From contig JAUIRK010001059.1 of NCBI GenBank assembly GCA_030549495.1, positions 1,170,948 through 1,234,947 on the forward strand: a stretch of 64,000 nt of DNA, in the 5' to 3' direction. Source of the stretch: Nectonema munidae. Lineage: Eukaryota; Nematomorpha; Nectonematoida; Nectonematidae. Made by a program: the position numbers and the translations under genes. The notes under the pieces are model-generated. The model was given only the letters and a program-made list of their open reading frames with translations, was not told where the DNA came from and ran no database searches. Shown here piece after piece: positions 26,701 to 38,700 of the stretch; within the stretch, counting starts at the first letter, position 1; every line of letters starts with the position of its first letter.

Positions 26701-29700
26701 CGGAAGAGTTGGAAGTGAAAATATAAGAAATGTTATAAACTTTCCACCTGGTCCCAAAAACTCTGCTATTATGGAAACTAATATCTTGAAAATTTTCCAT
26801 TTTTTTTACCCAAGAATTGATAGAGTATCTTTTCCTCAAAACCAAAAAAAAGATGGATTCTAACTATGCGTAAGTTTTGAAAATATTCCAATATTGCCTT
26901 CTATATTTTTTACTTTTCACGAGATCGGAAATCTTTTTGGTCTTTTTCTTTTCTAGTAAAAGTAACACAATAGTAATTATTTTTATGACACTAAGTGAGG
27001 TTTCCATCCAAAAATGACTAGCTTTGTAATGTGGTAACTTGAGGTACAAAAGTCAAAATCCACAACTCTTGTTTTTTTCAACTAAATTAATTAAATTTTT
27101 TGTAAATCAATCTTCCAAATAAAGTAATTTAGAATGTTGAAATAACAATAACATTTTTATTTTTCAATCACGGTAGTAACTTCAAAAACCTAAATTATTT
27201 TATAAAAGTTTAACCTGCCCTCTTTCAGTGAGTGAGCAAATGAAAGTAGTCCGTTAGTAAGGTACCAGGTCAAAATTTCCAAAAACCAAAATCTCTTAAA
27301 ACAAAATCTTCAAAAACCAAAATCTCCTAAAACAAAATCTTCGAAAACCAAAATCTCCGAAAACCAAAATATCCGAAAACGAAAATGCATGCCTGCAATT
27401 CGTTGCAAAAATTAAAAAATTACATACACTCACACACATACGTTTTTCATCAGAGATTTTTATTCTAAAGGCCCCGAGGTTTTTCGGAGTAGATTAAGAT
27501 TGGGTTGGTAAAACTGTCTAGTTATCGTAGTATCATAACTATTACAACAATATTTACCCCGTACGGGAACCTTCGATACTATTTCAAGAGGAGTCTAATG
27601 AGTTTTGTATTTTTATAACGCCATATATAATACTTAAGTTTCTTTGCTTCACCCAGCTTAATTTATATGTTCAGAGAAAAGTTAGATAACTGTTTATCAC
27701 TCACCAAAAGGCTAGTGTGGTAAAATGTGCAAGATGAATTTGGACTCAGAATTCTGACGGGTAGGCCCATATCTGGATCCTCGACCGTATAAACGATTCA
27801 CAATTCAATTCACAAATAAGCACACGCACACATACATATACCCAAACGATCACACATACATATACCCAAACGATCACACACACACACAAACACAAACACA
27901 TACATGCAAAAAGACAGATCAATTTTATCAAGAGCTTTACATAAATTTCAGTCCATTGATTTAGTTTTGTGTAATTTATACTTATAGAAGGTCAAGTAAA
28001 TATTTTTTTAAATTTTACGTTTAGAACATCAAATCCTAAGCATAGTAATCTTAGACACTATGCAGATAATTTTCAAGTGTTTCACTTAGTTTCCTATTTG
28101 TCTTGCTTGATGTATATAGGTCAATCAATGGATCAGAGAATAAAAATTTCCAACTTGTTCAATGAAGCTTTTGGTGTTCCTTTTTTGAAGGCTGCACTTG
28201 GTAGAAATATGTTTGTTCTGATACACAATTTTTTAACTTTTGATGAAAAAGCTGAAAGAAATCCGAATGATAAAATATCAGCTATAAGAAAGATTCATGA
28301 TCATTTTTATGACACTTTTTCTAACTTTTGGACTCCAAGTAAAGTGGTTACAATAGACGAACAGTTGGTCAGCTTTAGAGGAGGATGCAATATAAAGATA
28401 TATGATCCTAAAAAGCCCGGTCATTATGGACTTAAATTTTATCATCTAAATGATGCTGAAAGTTTTTATTTTCTCAAACCAGAAATTTACATCTCTGGTT
28501 TACCCAACAGAGAATACTTTTCTTCTAAGAACATCATCAAAAGATTGGTAACAGATGCAAATCTACCTGATGGCTGTGGCCTTTATATTGATCGATTTTT
28601 CACTTCCCATGAAATTGCAGAGTGGGGACTTACAAAAAATATTACCATTTGTGGTACAGTCATGTATTCTCGAAGATTTATCCCACGAATTCTTCAGCCT
28701 TCTTATTTGAAATCTCTTGATCTAAATGAATGTGAATCCCGTATCATTTATTCTCGCCAAGCTTCCCTTTCCGCTTATATTCCTCGCAAGCATGCAAAAC
28801 GCAATTTTAAAGTTGTCTACATTCTTTCATCTCAACACAGAAAAAAGGTCGAGATTTCTTCTGAGTTTGCTAAGCCTGAATCTCTAATAGAATATAACAA
28901 ATACAAAGGCGGGGTAGACGTCGCGAATAGAATGGTCAAGCAATACCGAAGCTACAAACCTTGTAGAAGATGGACTCGAGCAGCTTTTGCGAATTATCTT
29001 GATATGAGTGTTCTAAATTCTTTCATCATTGCGAAGTTCAATGCGCCTGACAACTACCCATCAATAAAAAGTAGTGGAAGAAAAGTGTTTATAAAGCATT
29101 TGGCTATGCTTTTGAGCGAAGAGTCCATGAAAATCAGGTCGCAAACTCCTCAAATAAATCTAAAGACAAAAAATATTTTAAGCTTCTATGGATTTTACCA
29201 GGTTGACAGCTCAGAATCATCAAGTAGCCGAGGTTTCTGCAATATTTGCAAGCCTAAAAAAAGTAGAACAACGCGAAAATGTAAGAAATGCTCTCTGTTT
29301 ATGTGTAAAAATCACACTAAATTAATATGTGAAAACTGTATATAATTTTTTTTTATCTTCCTTGTCAATAAATTTTTTTATATGAAGTTGGAAGGCTATT
29401 TTTTCTTGAAAGTTTTAACGCCATCTAGAAAATTTAAAGTCAAAAAAATGGTTTTTCGAAAATATTCAGAAAAAAAATATTCATATGGTAATTTCAGGTA
29501 TAATCCATGAAAAATCATAAAATTACTTAAATTTACATGGTAGTTAAAAAATTACGATAGTGAGAAAATTTTACGCTATCGAGTTTTTAAATATTGGTGT
29601 GGAGTAAATTGCCATATGTGCGTATAGCGAAGGTTAAAGAGGACTGGATAATTAGCTATTCTTTTTTTGAGCATTTGGCAAAATGTGTTTGCTTAATTTG

Positions 29701-32700
29701 TCAAACGATTGCCGTGAAGAAAGTTTCAAAAATTAAACGGCACTATGCAACTCGTCATAATCATTACAATAGTTTTACCGGAAAAGCACGAGAACACTAA
29801 GTTGTAAGGCTGAGAAGTATTTTAATAAACCAATCATCCATTTTTACTAGAAAAGTTGAAGAAAGTGACCGAAACACTCCTGCTAGCTATGAGGTGTCAA
29901 AACTAATTGCAGAAAGAATGAAAGCTTTTACTGATGATGAGTTCCTCCAAGGATTACTGTTAAAGGTAGCAGATGTTTGTCCAGAAAAAATAGGACACTT
30001 CTGCTATCCGACTGTCGACGCGAACAATAACAAGGTGAATTGAAGAAGTGGTTTAGAGTGCCCATTGCTATCGATGAAACCACAGATATGAAGGATACTT
30101 GTCAACTTGTAGTGTTTGTAAGGGGTATAACCCAAACATTTGATCTTATGGAAGAATTTGTGCAATTGATTCCTATGAAAGATACTTGCACTGGAGCAGA
30201 TGTTTTGCAAAGCATAATGAAATGGAATACCGAAATGAATCTGGAGGTATCAAAGCTTTCTTGAGTAATCGCAGATGCAGCACCAACAATGGTTAGATAG
30301 TAAAAGGGCTTTGTTGCATTACTTCAAAGCCATATAGGTTTGATAAAAATATTATTAAACTTCATTGCCATATTCATCAATATGCTTTGTGTGCAAAATT
30401 CCTGAATTTTAAGGACAGCATTGCAGTGGTCGTCAAAACAGTGAATTTTATACTGTCAAGAGGACTAAATCACCGCAAGTTTCAAGAATTTCTAAAACAA
30501 ATCGATGCAGAGTATGGCGACCTTACATATTTTCTAATGTTCGATGGCTTACCCTCTGAAAAATGTTGGAACGAGTATATGCTTTGAGAGAAATGTATTT
30601 GAGATGTTTTGTCAATTACTGCTTTTGAGAGAAAACTTCAACTGTGGGAATCACAGCTTCAAAAAGAAAACTATTCTCATTTCTCTAGTCCAAAATAACA
30701 AGAGATGCAATACCAGACATCTTTGTGAGCTCCATTAATGATTTGAGGGGCGAGTTTCTCTCTCGTTTTGCAGAATTCAGGAAATACAGAATTCTCTGAG
30801 TTATTTGCTACTCCTTACGAAACAGATGCGGAGCAAGTGGCAGAAAAATATCAGTTGGATTTAATTGGCTTACAGTGAGACGAATCTTTGAAATCGAATT
30901 TCATTTCGAATCTACTTCTGACTTCTACAAGAAATATATATTTCCAAGTGGAAAATATAAAAACATCATGGGTAATGCTAAACTGATGATGTCATTATTA
31001 CAAAGTACATATGCTTGTGAACAACTTCTTTCCAAAATGAAATATACTAAAAGTCATTTGAGAACAAGATTGCGTGACGACCACCTGGATGATATTTTGC
31101 TTCTGTCATAGACAAATATTTCACCTGATTTAGAGAATGCATAATAAGCAGAAATAAGTGTCTCTTTTATTAAAACAGTTAGCATTTCAAACTGCATTTC
31201 GTTTATAACAACGAATTTGCTTTTTATTTTTGTTGATTGTGATAGTAATTATTTTTGTTATTCCTGCAGTAAAATAAGAAATTTGCTTTTTTGTTGTTAA
31301 TGGTGTTTGTAGTTTATTTTTTCTTTTGTTATTCCTGTAGTAAAAAAGGGGGCATTAAATTCAATATACTTGCCACCCAGAAAATTTATTTACATAATAA
31401 CATGGTTCTCTTCCATGAAACTACATAGCAGTTTGGCCCTCCCCCATGACACACTACATAGCTGTTTGGTCCTCACTCTCCAAAAGGTTGCGGACCCCTG
31501 CTTTAGAGTGTGTTATATAAATGAACATATGTCCCCTATTTAGTTATTAAGAATTTTATGCTTCTCTAATTTTCTCCAAAACTTATTTTTTCTAAAATTT
31601 AAATAAGATGATGTTTTGCTATTTATTCTAGGACAGCGATGGTTTGAACGGAAAAAACAGTAAATTATTATTAGAGTTATCTGAAAGCTTTTCTCCTTCA
31701 ATTTCTTTCGTAAGTGAAAACTTCTTCCATACCAAATATATTTATTTCATTTTTGCCTGATTTTAAATAACATCTTGTCATATATGTTAACATCCATATC
31801 TTATTTTTCAAAATAAGCATAAATAATTATAATTTTTTTGTGAAAAGAAAGTACAACATTTCAAAAATAGATGAAAATATTTATTAGGAAAAATATTTAA
31901 GTGCAATTATAAGAATAGAATCTTAGTGTGCTGCTTAACTGGTTATCGACCACAGTCGACATATGTCGACTTTACAAAAATAAAATCTTCTGCTTTGCAT
32001 TAGATATTGTCTGATTATTCTGGCCGATAACGGGTTAAGTTACATTTTATCTGTCGGGATAGTTGAAGGTAATTTGAACACAGCTGATGTAAGTTTATGC
32101 ATTTTCTATTGATTCAATGCTTATAAAAATATTGTTCTGTTTAAGCGTTTCCCTAACGCGTGGAATGGAAGAAATAAAAAAACGTTTTCTAAAAAAATTG
32201 TTATACCGAAAATGCGAAGCTTGAAAAATGAGGTTTCTAGGCAAATATTACTGAAAAATGATTACAATTTTCGGTAAAATGAATACTACAAAGTGTGGTG
32301 GTCATTTTTGGATTTGAAAAAAGCGTATATAAGGCACAAGGCACTTAGAAAGGCCGGTTTTGTAGAATGTTTAGCCAAACTGATGATGTCAACGAAATTA
32401 TTACACCGAAACTAGAACAATGACTAAATACGGAAATAGCTAATGGATTGATAAAAATGTTGGCTTACAACAAGGCTGTGTTTTGTGTCCATCGTTGTTT
32501 ATCATTGTAGATGATTTAGTTGTGATGAGTAACAAGAAAGGATGGAAGTATGGATCCATTTACTTCAGACTACATGAAATTCAATTTTATGTGAGTCATG
32601 TAAAATCGGGATCCACAGAATATCCAAGAATCTTTCAAATTCATTAAAAGGCATTCTAAAATAACCTTAGGTGTAAAACATATCTTTATTAAACTGATGA

Positions 32701-35700
32701 TAAGAGAACAAGCGAGTTTGCGTTACTTCGAAATGATTTTCAGGTTCTAAATAATTTTACATAATTGAAGTTGTGGTTAGTAGAGAAACCAGAAATGCAT
32801 GTATGAAATTTAGGGAACATAATGCTATACTGAAAGTGAAAGACATATCTCAATATTTGCAATATAATTTATAAAGAAGAGAGAAGTAATGTGCAATAAT
32901 AGATTAAGATGAGTGAGGCATATAGCTAAGACAGATATATAACTGGATTTGGTGAAGAATCGTGGAATGCCAAACATCTACTGCAGTTATTCGGTCAGAG
33001 ATGACCTTAAAAACATAAAATCAAAGAAGAAAAGTGTGGAATGAAGAAAATTAAAGTTTGACGTCACGATGAAGGTTTATCTTTACAAAAAATCAGCGTT
33101 GATATTAAAATGGAGAAGAGAAAGATACAATACATAAATAATAAACACACTGTTTCTCATAAGTCTTGGCACATACGCATAATGGTACATACTATTAAAA
33201 TACATTTAATTATTATTATTATTCATTTATATTAAAGTAAAAAAATCCAGTTTCAGTGTTTTGTTCTATTAATACTCGAGTTTTCACGAATCCTACTATT
33301 CACACCATGAGGAAAGTGTTTAAATGTTTTTAACTGGAAATCCATGAAGAGGAAAGATTGCATCAAAGTGGTTTGAAGCCCAAATATGCGGAAGATTGAA
33401 TAAAGTGGAAGTTAGTTACCAAATCATGGAAGGAAAGACAGTAGTAATCCTTCGTAAGAGAGAAAAATATCGACTATAAAATGTTGAGAATGATTATTTA
33501 AAGCCTTACTGTTAATGGTGTTCTGCAATACAATAAGATAATAGTTGAGGAAATCTAGCAAGCGTTGTAACTCCATTTAAGGTTAGGTTATCGTATTTGT
33601 GGTGAAAAAAATTCATATTTAATATTAAATCAAGCATTACTTATGTCCACAACACAAACGCGTGAAAAATTAATCATTCTTGAAAGAACAACAAATATAA
33701 TAATTCATAATGTATGCTGTTTTCATTGAATGTTTTTATAGCTAACAACATTATCTGCCTGAAAAAGAAGAACAACCTTTCAAAACCTTACCTGCTATAA
33801 AGTTAGCTAGCACGATACTTAAGAAAGTTAGATTTAGTTAATTTTTTAGGGGATTGGGATTAATACCACATCGCCTCTATATCCCCTCGACCATCTTAAA
33901 AACAAAATGATCTTTTTTAATTTTGACATTTATTATTTTGCACTTATATATTTGGAGGTAAAATGTCTTTATTCAAAAAAAAATTTTGGAAGATAAATTT
34001 TCGACCACTATGTCATTCAACTGATCTTCAACTACCAACTTTGGTAGTTCTATGTTCGACTAAATAACTATAATGTGTTGCTAGCGCCCATTCATTTATA
34101 TATTTTATTTGGAATGGCACTTCATAGATGGTGGAATAAGTTTATTCCATTCTGACTAAATATTAATTTTAATATATAAATGTGTGAACCTCATAGGGGT
34201 GTCATAGGATCGTTCAGTCTATGCGATTATTTTCCAGATGAATTCAATCAAATGCAACACGCCATCGGTCAATCAAGCGGGCAAAAAGCTCTCTTTGAAT
34301 TCCTTTTCTCCCTGTCTCCCACCGCGCATTACATCGAACACCAAATCTTTTTCTCCAACCTTGAGTAGCAGCTTCAGGCGACATCTCTCCCCCTCCACCA
34401 GCTTCACTTCGCGTTCTTCCTTCTCACGGAAGTGAGCTTCTTTGTTTCTCGTAACTGATATCTATTTGCAGATCGGGACTTAATTCTTAACAGTCAGCCA
34501 TATTTTGACTTTGGATCGTTACTAATGAAAATTACTTCGTTATAGCTATCGTTATTTTCATCAAAAAAAAACTTTCGTTAAATACAAGAATTTTTGATCG
34601 TTTTCTATCTTTACCTTAAAAAACGCTTTGTTACTTTTCGTTAATCTTTATACGAAAATTTAATATATTTTTTTAATAATAATAAACGATTATAGTAAAT
34701 TTGTAAGAAAATACTGCCCAAACTCCAAATTTTTTGTAAGTGTGGCCCACCCCCACAAAAATGCGTGGACAACCCGGATCATCATCATTCATCATTGTGG
34801 ACAATTCTGATCTAACTATTAAATAATTCAAAGCTATATATATGTAAACTCGTCATTTATCTCAATTATTATTTCATAAATGGGTTGAATTTTCAAAATA
34901 TACACTTTTACTAAACTTGGGGCGTAATGTGTTAAAAGACTGATGCTCTTCATCGATATCTTCTTCTTCAACTACTCAAAAATGCGTTAAGGTGTTTCCT
35001 TTTTAGTAATGAACGTTTAGTCTCATCCATGCATCACAAGTCAATCAGCAACGCCAAACCCCGTTCAAACTCTTCCCAGCCTACTCATTCTCATAGTAAT
35101 TTACTTTTTTCTCTATAAACCAGTCTGGCGTGTTATTGGGTTTTAGAATTTTCTATATTTGTTCTTTTATTTTTAAATATCTCTGCCTTTTTAATGTTCT
35201 AAATATGTTTTGAATCATCTCTTCAAACACTCCTCATCGTAAACAGTTCGCTATCGAGAGTTGTGTACTGCATACATTACATTAAGTCTGCAGATTTCAA
35301 GGAAATCACTGTTTTACTTGAAAAATTGTGAATTCATTAAAATCCCTACTCACCTCATCTAATTTCCAGGCACTTCATGAAATAACTGTGAGGATTCCTT
35401 ATAAAAATTTTATTACTTGGTTCCAATAGATTTGCCACTCTTTTCATAATCTGTTTAAAAATTCATTTGTGTATAGCAGCATTTTTTGTAAATTATAGTA
35501 ATCATTTTAAATCGAAATTTTTAACAAAAACAATAAATCCAGTGTTCACTCTAATAACAGGGTTTTCTGTTTGCACTTTTTTTATTAAAAAAATAAATAT
35601 ATCAACAAAAATCTTTTTATTTATTAAAATGAAATTAGAAATAAAAAATACAAAAAGTTTGAAATGACAGTGTGAGTGACACTATCACTAGCATGAGTAA

Positions 35701-38700
35701 TGTTGGTTAGATACTGGGTTTTGAAAACTCAGTCTTGGGTTCGATCCCACATCAATCCTACTTACCTCATAGTTCAATTCAAGCAGCACAATTCTGACTT
35801 CTCAATGAAAACACTCCACTGTACCTTTACCTATTTAACTTTGGAAATGAATAGTTCTTATTTTTATCCGCCCTTGAAATTTTTTTGCTTCCCTGAAACT
35901 AAAATTTGTCTATCTCTTTTGACACCATTAAGATTATTTTTAATCTTTTATAATTGTATAATATTTGTTTCGTTTATACTTTTATAACCGATTAATATGA
36001 AACTAATGATGCTAGTCTTTGTTCTCATCTAAGTATATTCTTCTGACACACAAAAACATAAAGGACCAAGTAAAGACATTTCCTCTGAAAATCAATCAAG
36101 TAAAGATAATCTCTCTTCCTCTGAAAGTGCACGAAGAAATATAATACCTCTGTGATGGGACAATTTAATAATATATTGAATAAAAAATGAATTAGCAAAT
36201 TCATCTAAATATAATTAAAAAAATTTCAGTTGCTTTCAAACTGAATATGGCAATAACAATCTTTTTTAAAACGGGTAATAAACATATCCAACTCACATTT
36301 GCTTACAACACTTACTGTTTGCATTTAATTTTTTGCTTCATATAATTTTTACTGAAAAATAAGATTTTTCTATTTTATACCACAAATTTGATACAAAAAT
36401 ATAAGAAATTTCAAACAAAAATGATATTTAAAGGTTATGATTTTTTATGAATATCGGAATATCATCTTTACAATAATATGTGCCTCTCATTTTTATATCA
36501 TAACATTTGAATGCACAAAACTCAATCAAATTTTAGTAGAAAATTGTAGTGATAACAGTCCCTTCATTGAGGACACGTTAATTCAAAGGACAATCCTATA
36601 GCTATAGGGACAATGTTAGTGCAACGTTTCTTCTTTCAATAGAATTTATACATTTTTACTTTGATTAAAAGGACAGGCTCAATATTATTTACTTATGAAC
36701 AGATCATTTGAGACTGAATCAAAGTTAATTTTGAAATAAGGGAAAGTAAGGCAAAAATTCTCAGTCAGACCTCGTTTATCCAACACTCTTGGTTTCACAC
36801 ATATTCTTGTCGGATTAACGAAATTTCAATCAATGTATGAAATATTATAAAGAATCAATACTTCAAACTAAAATGTTAAATTAAATCAAGTACAATATAA
36901 TATTTATGTTTAATATAAAAAAATCTTTCCCAAATGATTTCTTCAACCTCTATCCTACACCAAAGAGATGGGAAAAGTAAAGAAACTGGTCCGTCGTCAA
37001 TGCTTTAGGTTTAATGTGGTCCTTATGTATAAACTAAGATTCATCGACAAACATATGGAAAATATTGTAAATACAATGGGACAGTCAATCTTAAAAATGT
37101 ATTATGAAAATAAAATTTTAATATTTTTCTGTCGGATTAACAAACTCTGCAAGAGCGTTTAAAAGACATTCGTTTGATTTTAAGCGCTGAGAGTGTCGGA
37201 ATGTGACTGAAAAAATTGGTTACAGTCAGTGGTGTGTCGGTTAACTGGGTTGTCGGATAAACGAAGTTATATGAGCTGTGTTATGATGAGTGAGCTTGTA
37301 AATTTATTGCAGCAACAATGCAATGAACAGACATTTAACTTGACATCATTTCTTGACAAAAGAGGTATTTTCTCATCATTTTATATCTTTGAAGCCCATT
37401 ATGTCTAAATTATGTGCACCATTTTATGATAAACATGACATGATATGATGAATATTTTTTCATTTCTTTTTTTACTTTAATAAATTGGTGTAAGCTATCA
37501 TGCTCTTCTAAAGGACAACCTTGCTTATTAAAGGGACACAAATTTAAATATTTTAATCGCTGACCAATTATGCAACCAGAACTGTATTAGAAATCCTACT
37601 TCCATCAAGATTTTCTTTCCAATTAAACTAAATTTTCACACTGGGAATTTTTGGTCACATGATACCCGTATGACTTCATCCTGGCAAGATAATCTAAAAT
37701 TCACAATTTCTTTATGTTTGGATTAAATGGAAGTTTTCTTCATTTTTTTGTGAGTGGTTGTTTTTTACAGCGCCTTTTGACATATATGTTTTCTACTATA
37801 AAATAAAAGCAAACCTTTATAATTCATTAAGAAATGAAAAGATTTTCTGAACATGAGCAACATGGTTTAATGATGATGTCTGCAATATTTAATAACATCT
37901 TTGCAAAAAGCGTCTACAATTAATATAACAACAGTCTATGAGTAGATAATTTGCTTTAATTTTTAAAGGACAGAATAAATATATCAAGAATATAAGTTGT
38001 AGAAATGAACATACTAGTAGAGTAGAGTGACTATTTTTAACATAAATATGGGGCGAGTGAAATTTAGCGAATAAGTGAAGTTTCAGGCGTCCTTCACTAT
38101 ACAAAAATAAACACTCCGTAATAAATAGTTTTGGGTCTGTGGTGAACAATTCAATACTAACTTCAAAATCAATTTTCATCGCAAGAGTTAACATAATTTG
38201 ATTTAACACCAGTCATTGCTGTAAGTGTATCAACATTTTGTTGACATTTTTCCTTTGTCCTTGTCGGACATTTTCCGAAACGCTTTTTTATTCTCTCGTT
38301 AATATATGTAAAAAGGATAATCAAAATGCATGAATTAAATCACAGAGCATGATATGATTGGAAGAGTGAAGCATCGCGATGTCAAATTATCACGAGTTGA
38401 AATGAAAGAAGATTGTGAACTTGTAATTTTTTATTCATATTTATTAGGCAAAAAGAATTGCACGAATGCAAACACATTATCGTTATCTACATGTGGGTCC
38501 TTCAGCAATAATCTCAGTGAAAAAAATGATTTCGTGAATAAATTTGGCGCTGATAGCAATAACGATTCCAATTCATCTTCTTCTAACGCGCTCTCCCCTT
38601 CTCTCATTAGCCCTATCAATAATGACCAGTGTTCACAGGATTGCCCAATTTTAGAATCTTGTTCCATTCCACCATCTTTACCTCCAAGAACATTTCATCC

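Larger units (their letters stand above)
26154..29633 (+). mobile_element. piggyBac element, TTAA target duplication, nested in the hAT
   Basis: Both flanks are TTAA (26150-26153 and 29634-29637). Terminal inverted repeats are CCTTGGCTATACGCAC (26154-26169) and, inverted, CCTTCGCTATACGCAC (29618-29633). A second inverted block ATATGGCAATTTACTCC lies at 26198-26214 and 29601-29617. The element interrupts the hAT transposase near its N-terminus, so it is the younger insertion. It encodes one transposase. Confidence 0.93.
25497..31500 (+). mobile_element. hAT element (GTF2IRD2/ZBED5-like) with 8-bp target duplication
   Basis: Left end CAGGGATCGTCAACACCCTG (25497) and right end, inverted, CAGGGGTCCGCAACCTTTTG (31481-31500) match hAT inverted repeats. 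Flanks CTTTAGAT (25489-25496) and CTTTAGAG (31501-31508) are an 8-bp target duplication with one mismatch. The decayed transposase frame starts near 26113 (MRAKKRK) and, after the piggyBac insertion, continues from 29638: a BED-type finger (CLIC...RHYATRH), the [15 protein letters not shown] core and the C-terminal dimerisation segment [19 protein letters not shown] (31014-31070). Several frameshifts and stops make it nonfunctional. It sits in Cbl intron 6 in the same orientation as the gene. Confidence 0.9.

Noticed and set aside
27746..27931. Minus-strand Cys/Val-rich 61-residue frame
   Set aside because: Translation of the CA-rich microsatellite.
38354..38447. In-frame Met at 38354 as the start of a separate small gene ending at 38908
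   Set aside because: The acceptor at 38446-38447 and phase agreement with exon 9 make the downstream part Cbl exon 10; the upstream codons are intronic.
38431..38667. Minus-strand 78-residue frame over the Cbl last exon
   Set aside because: Antisense shadow of the confirmed Cbl exon 10.
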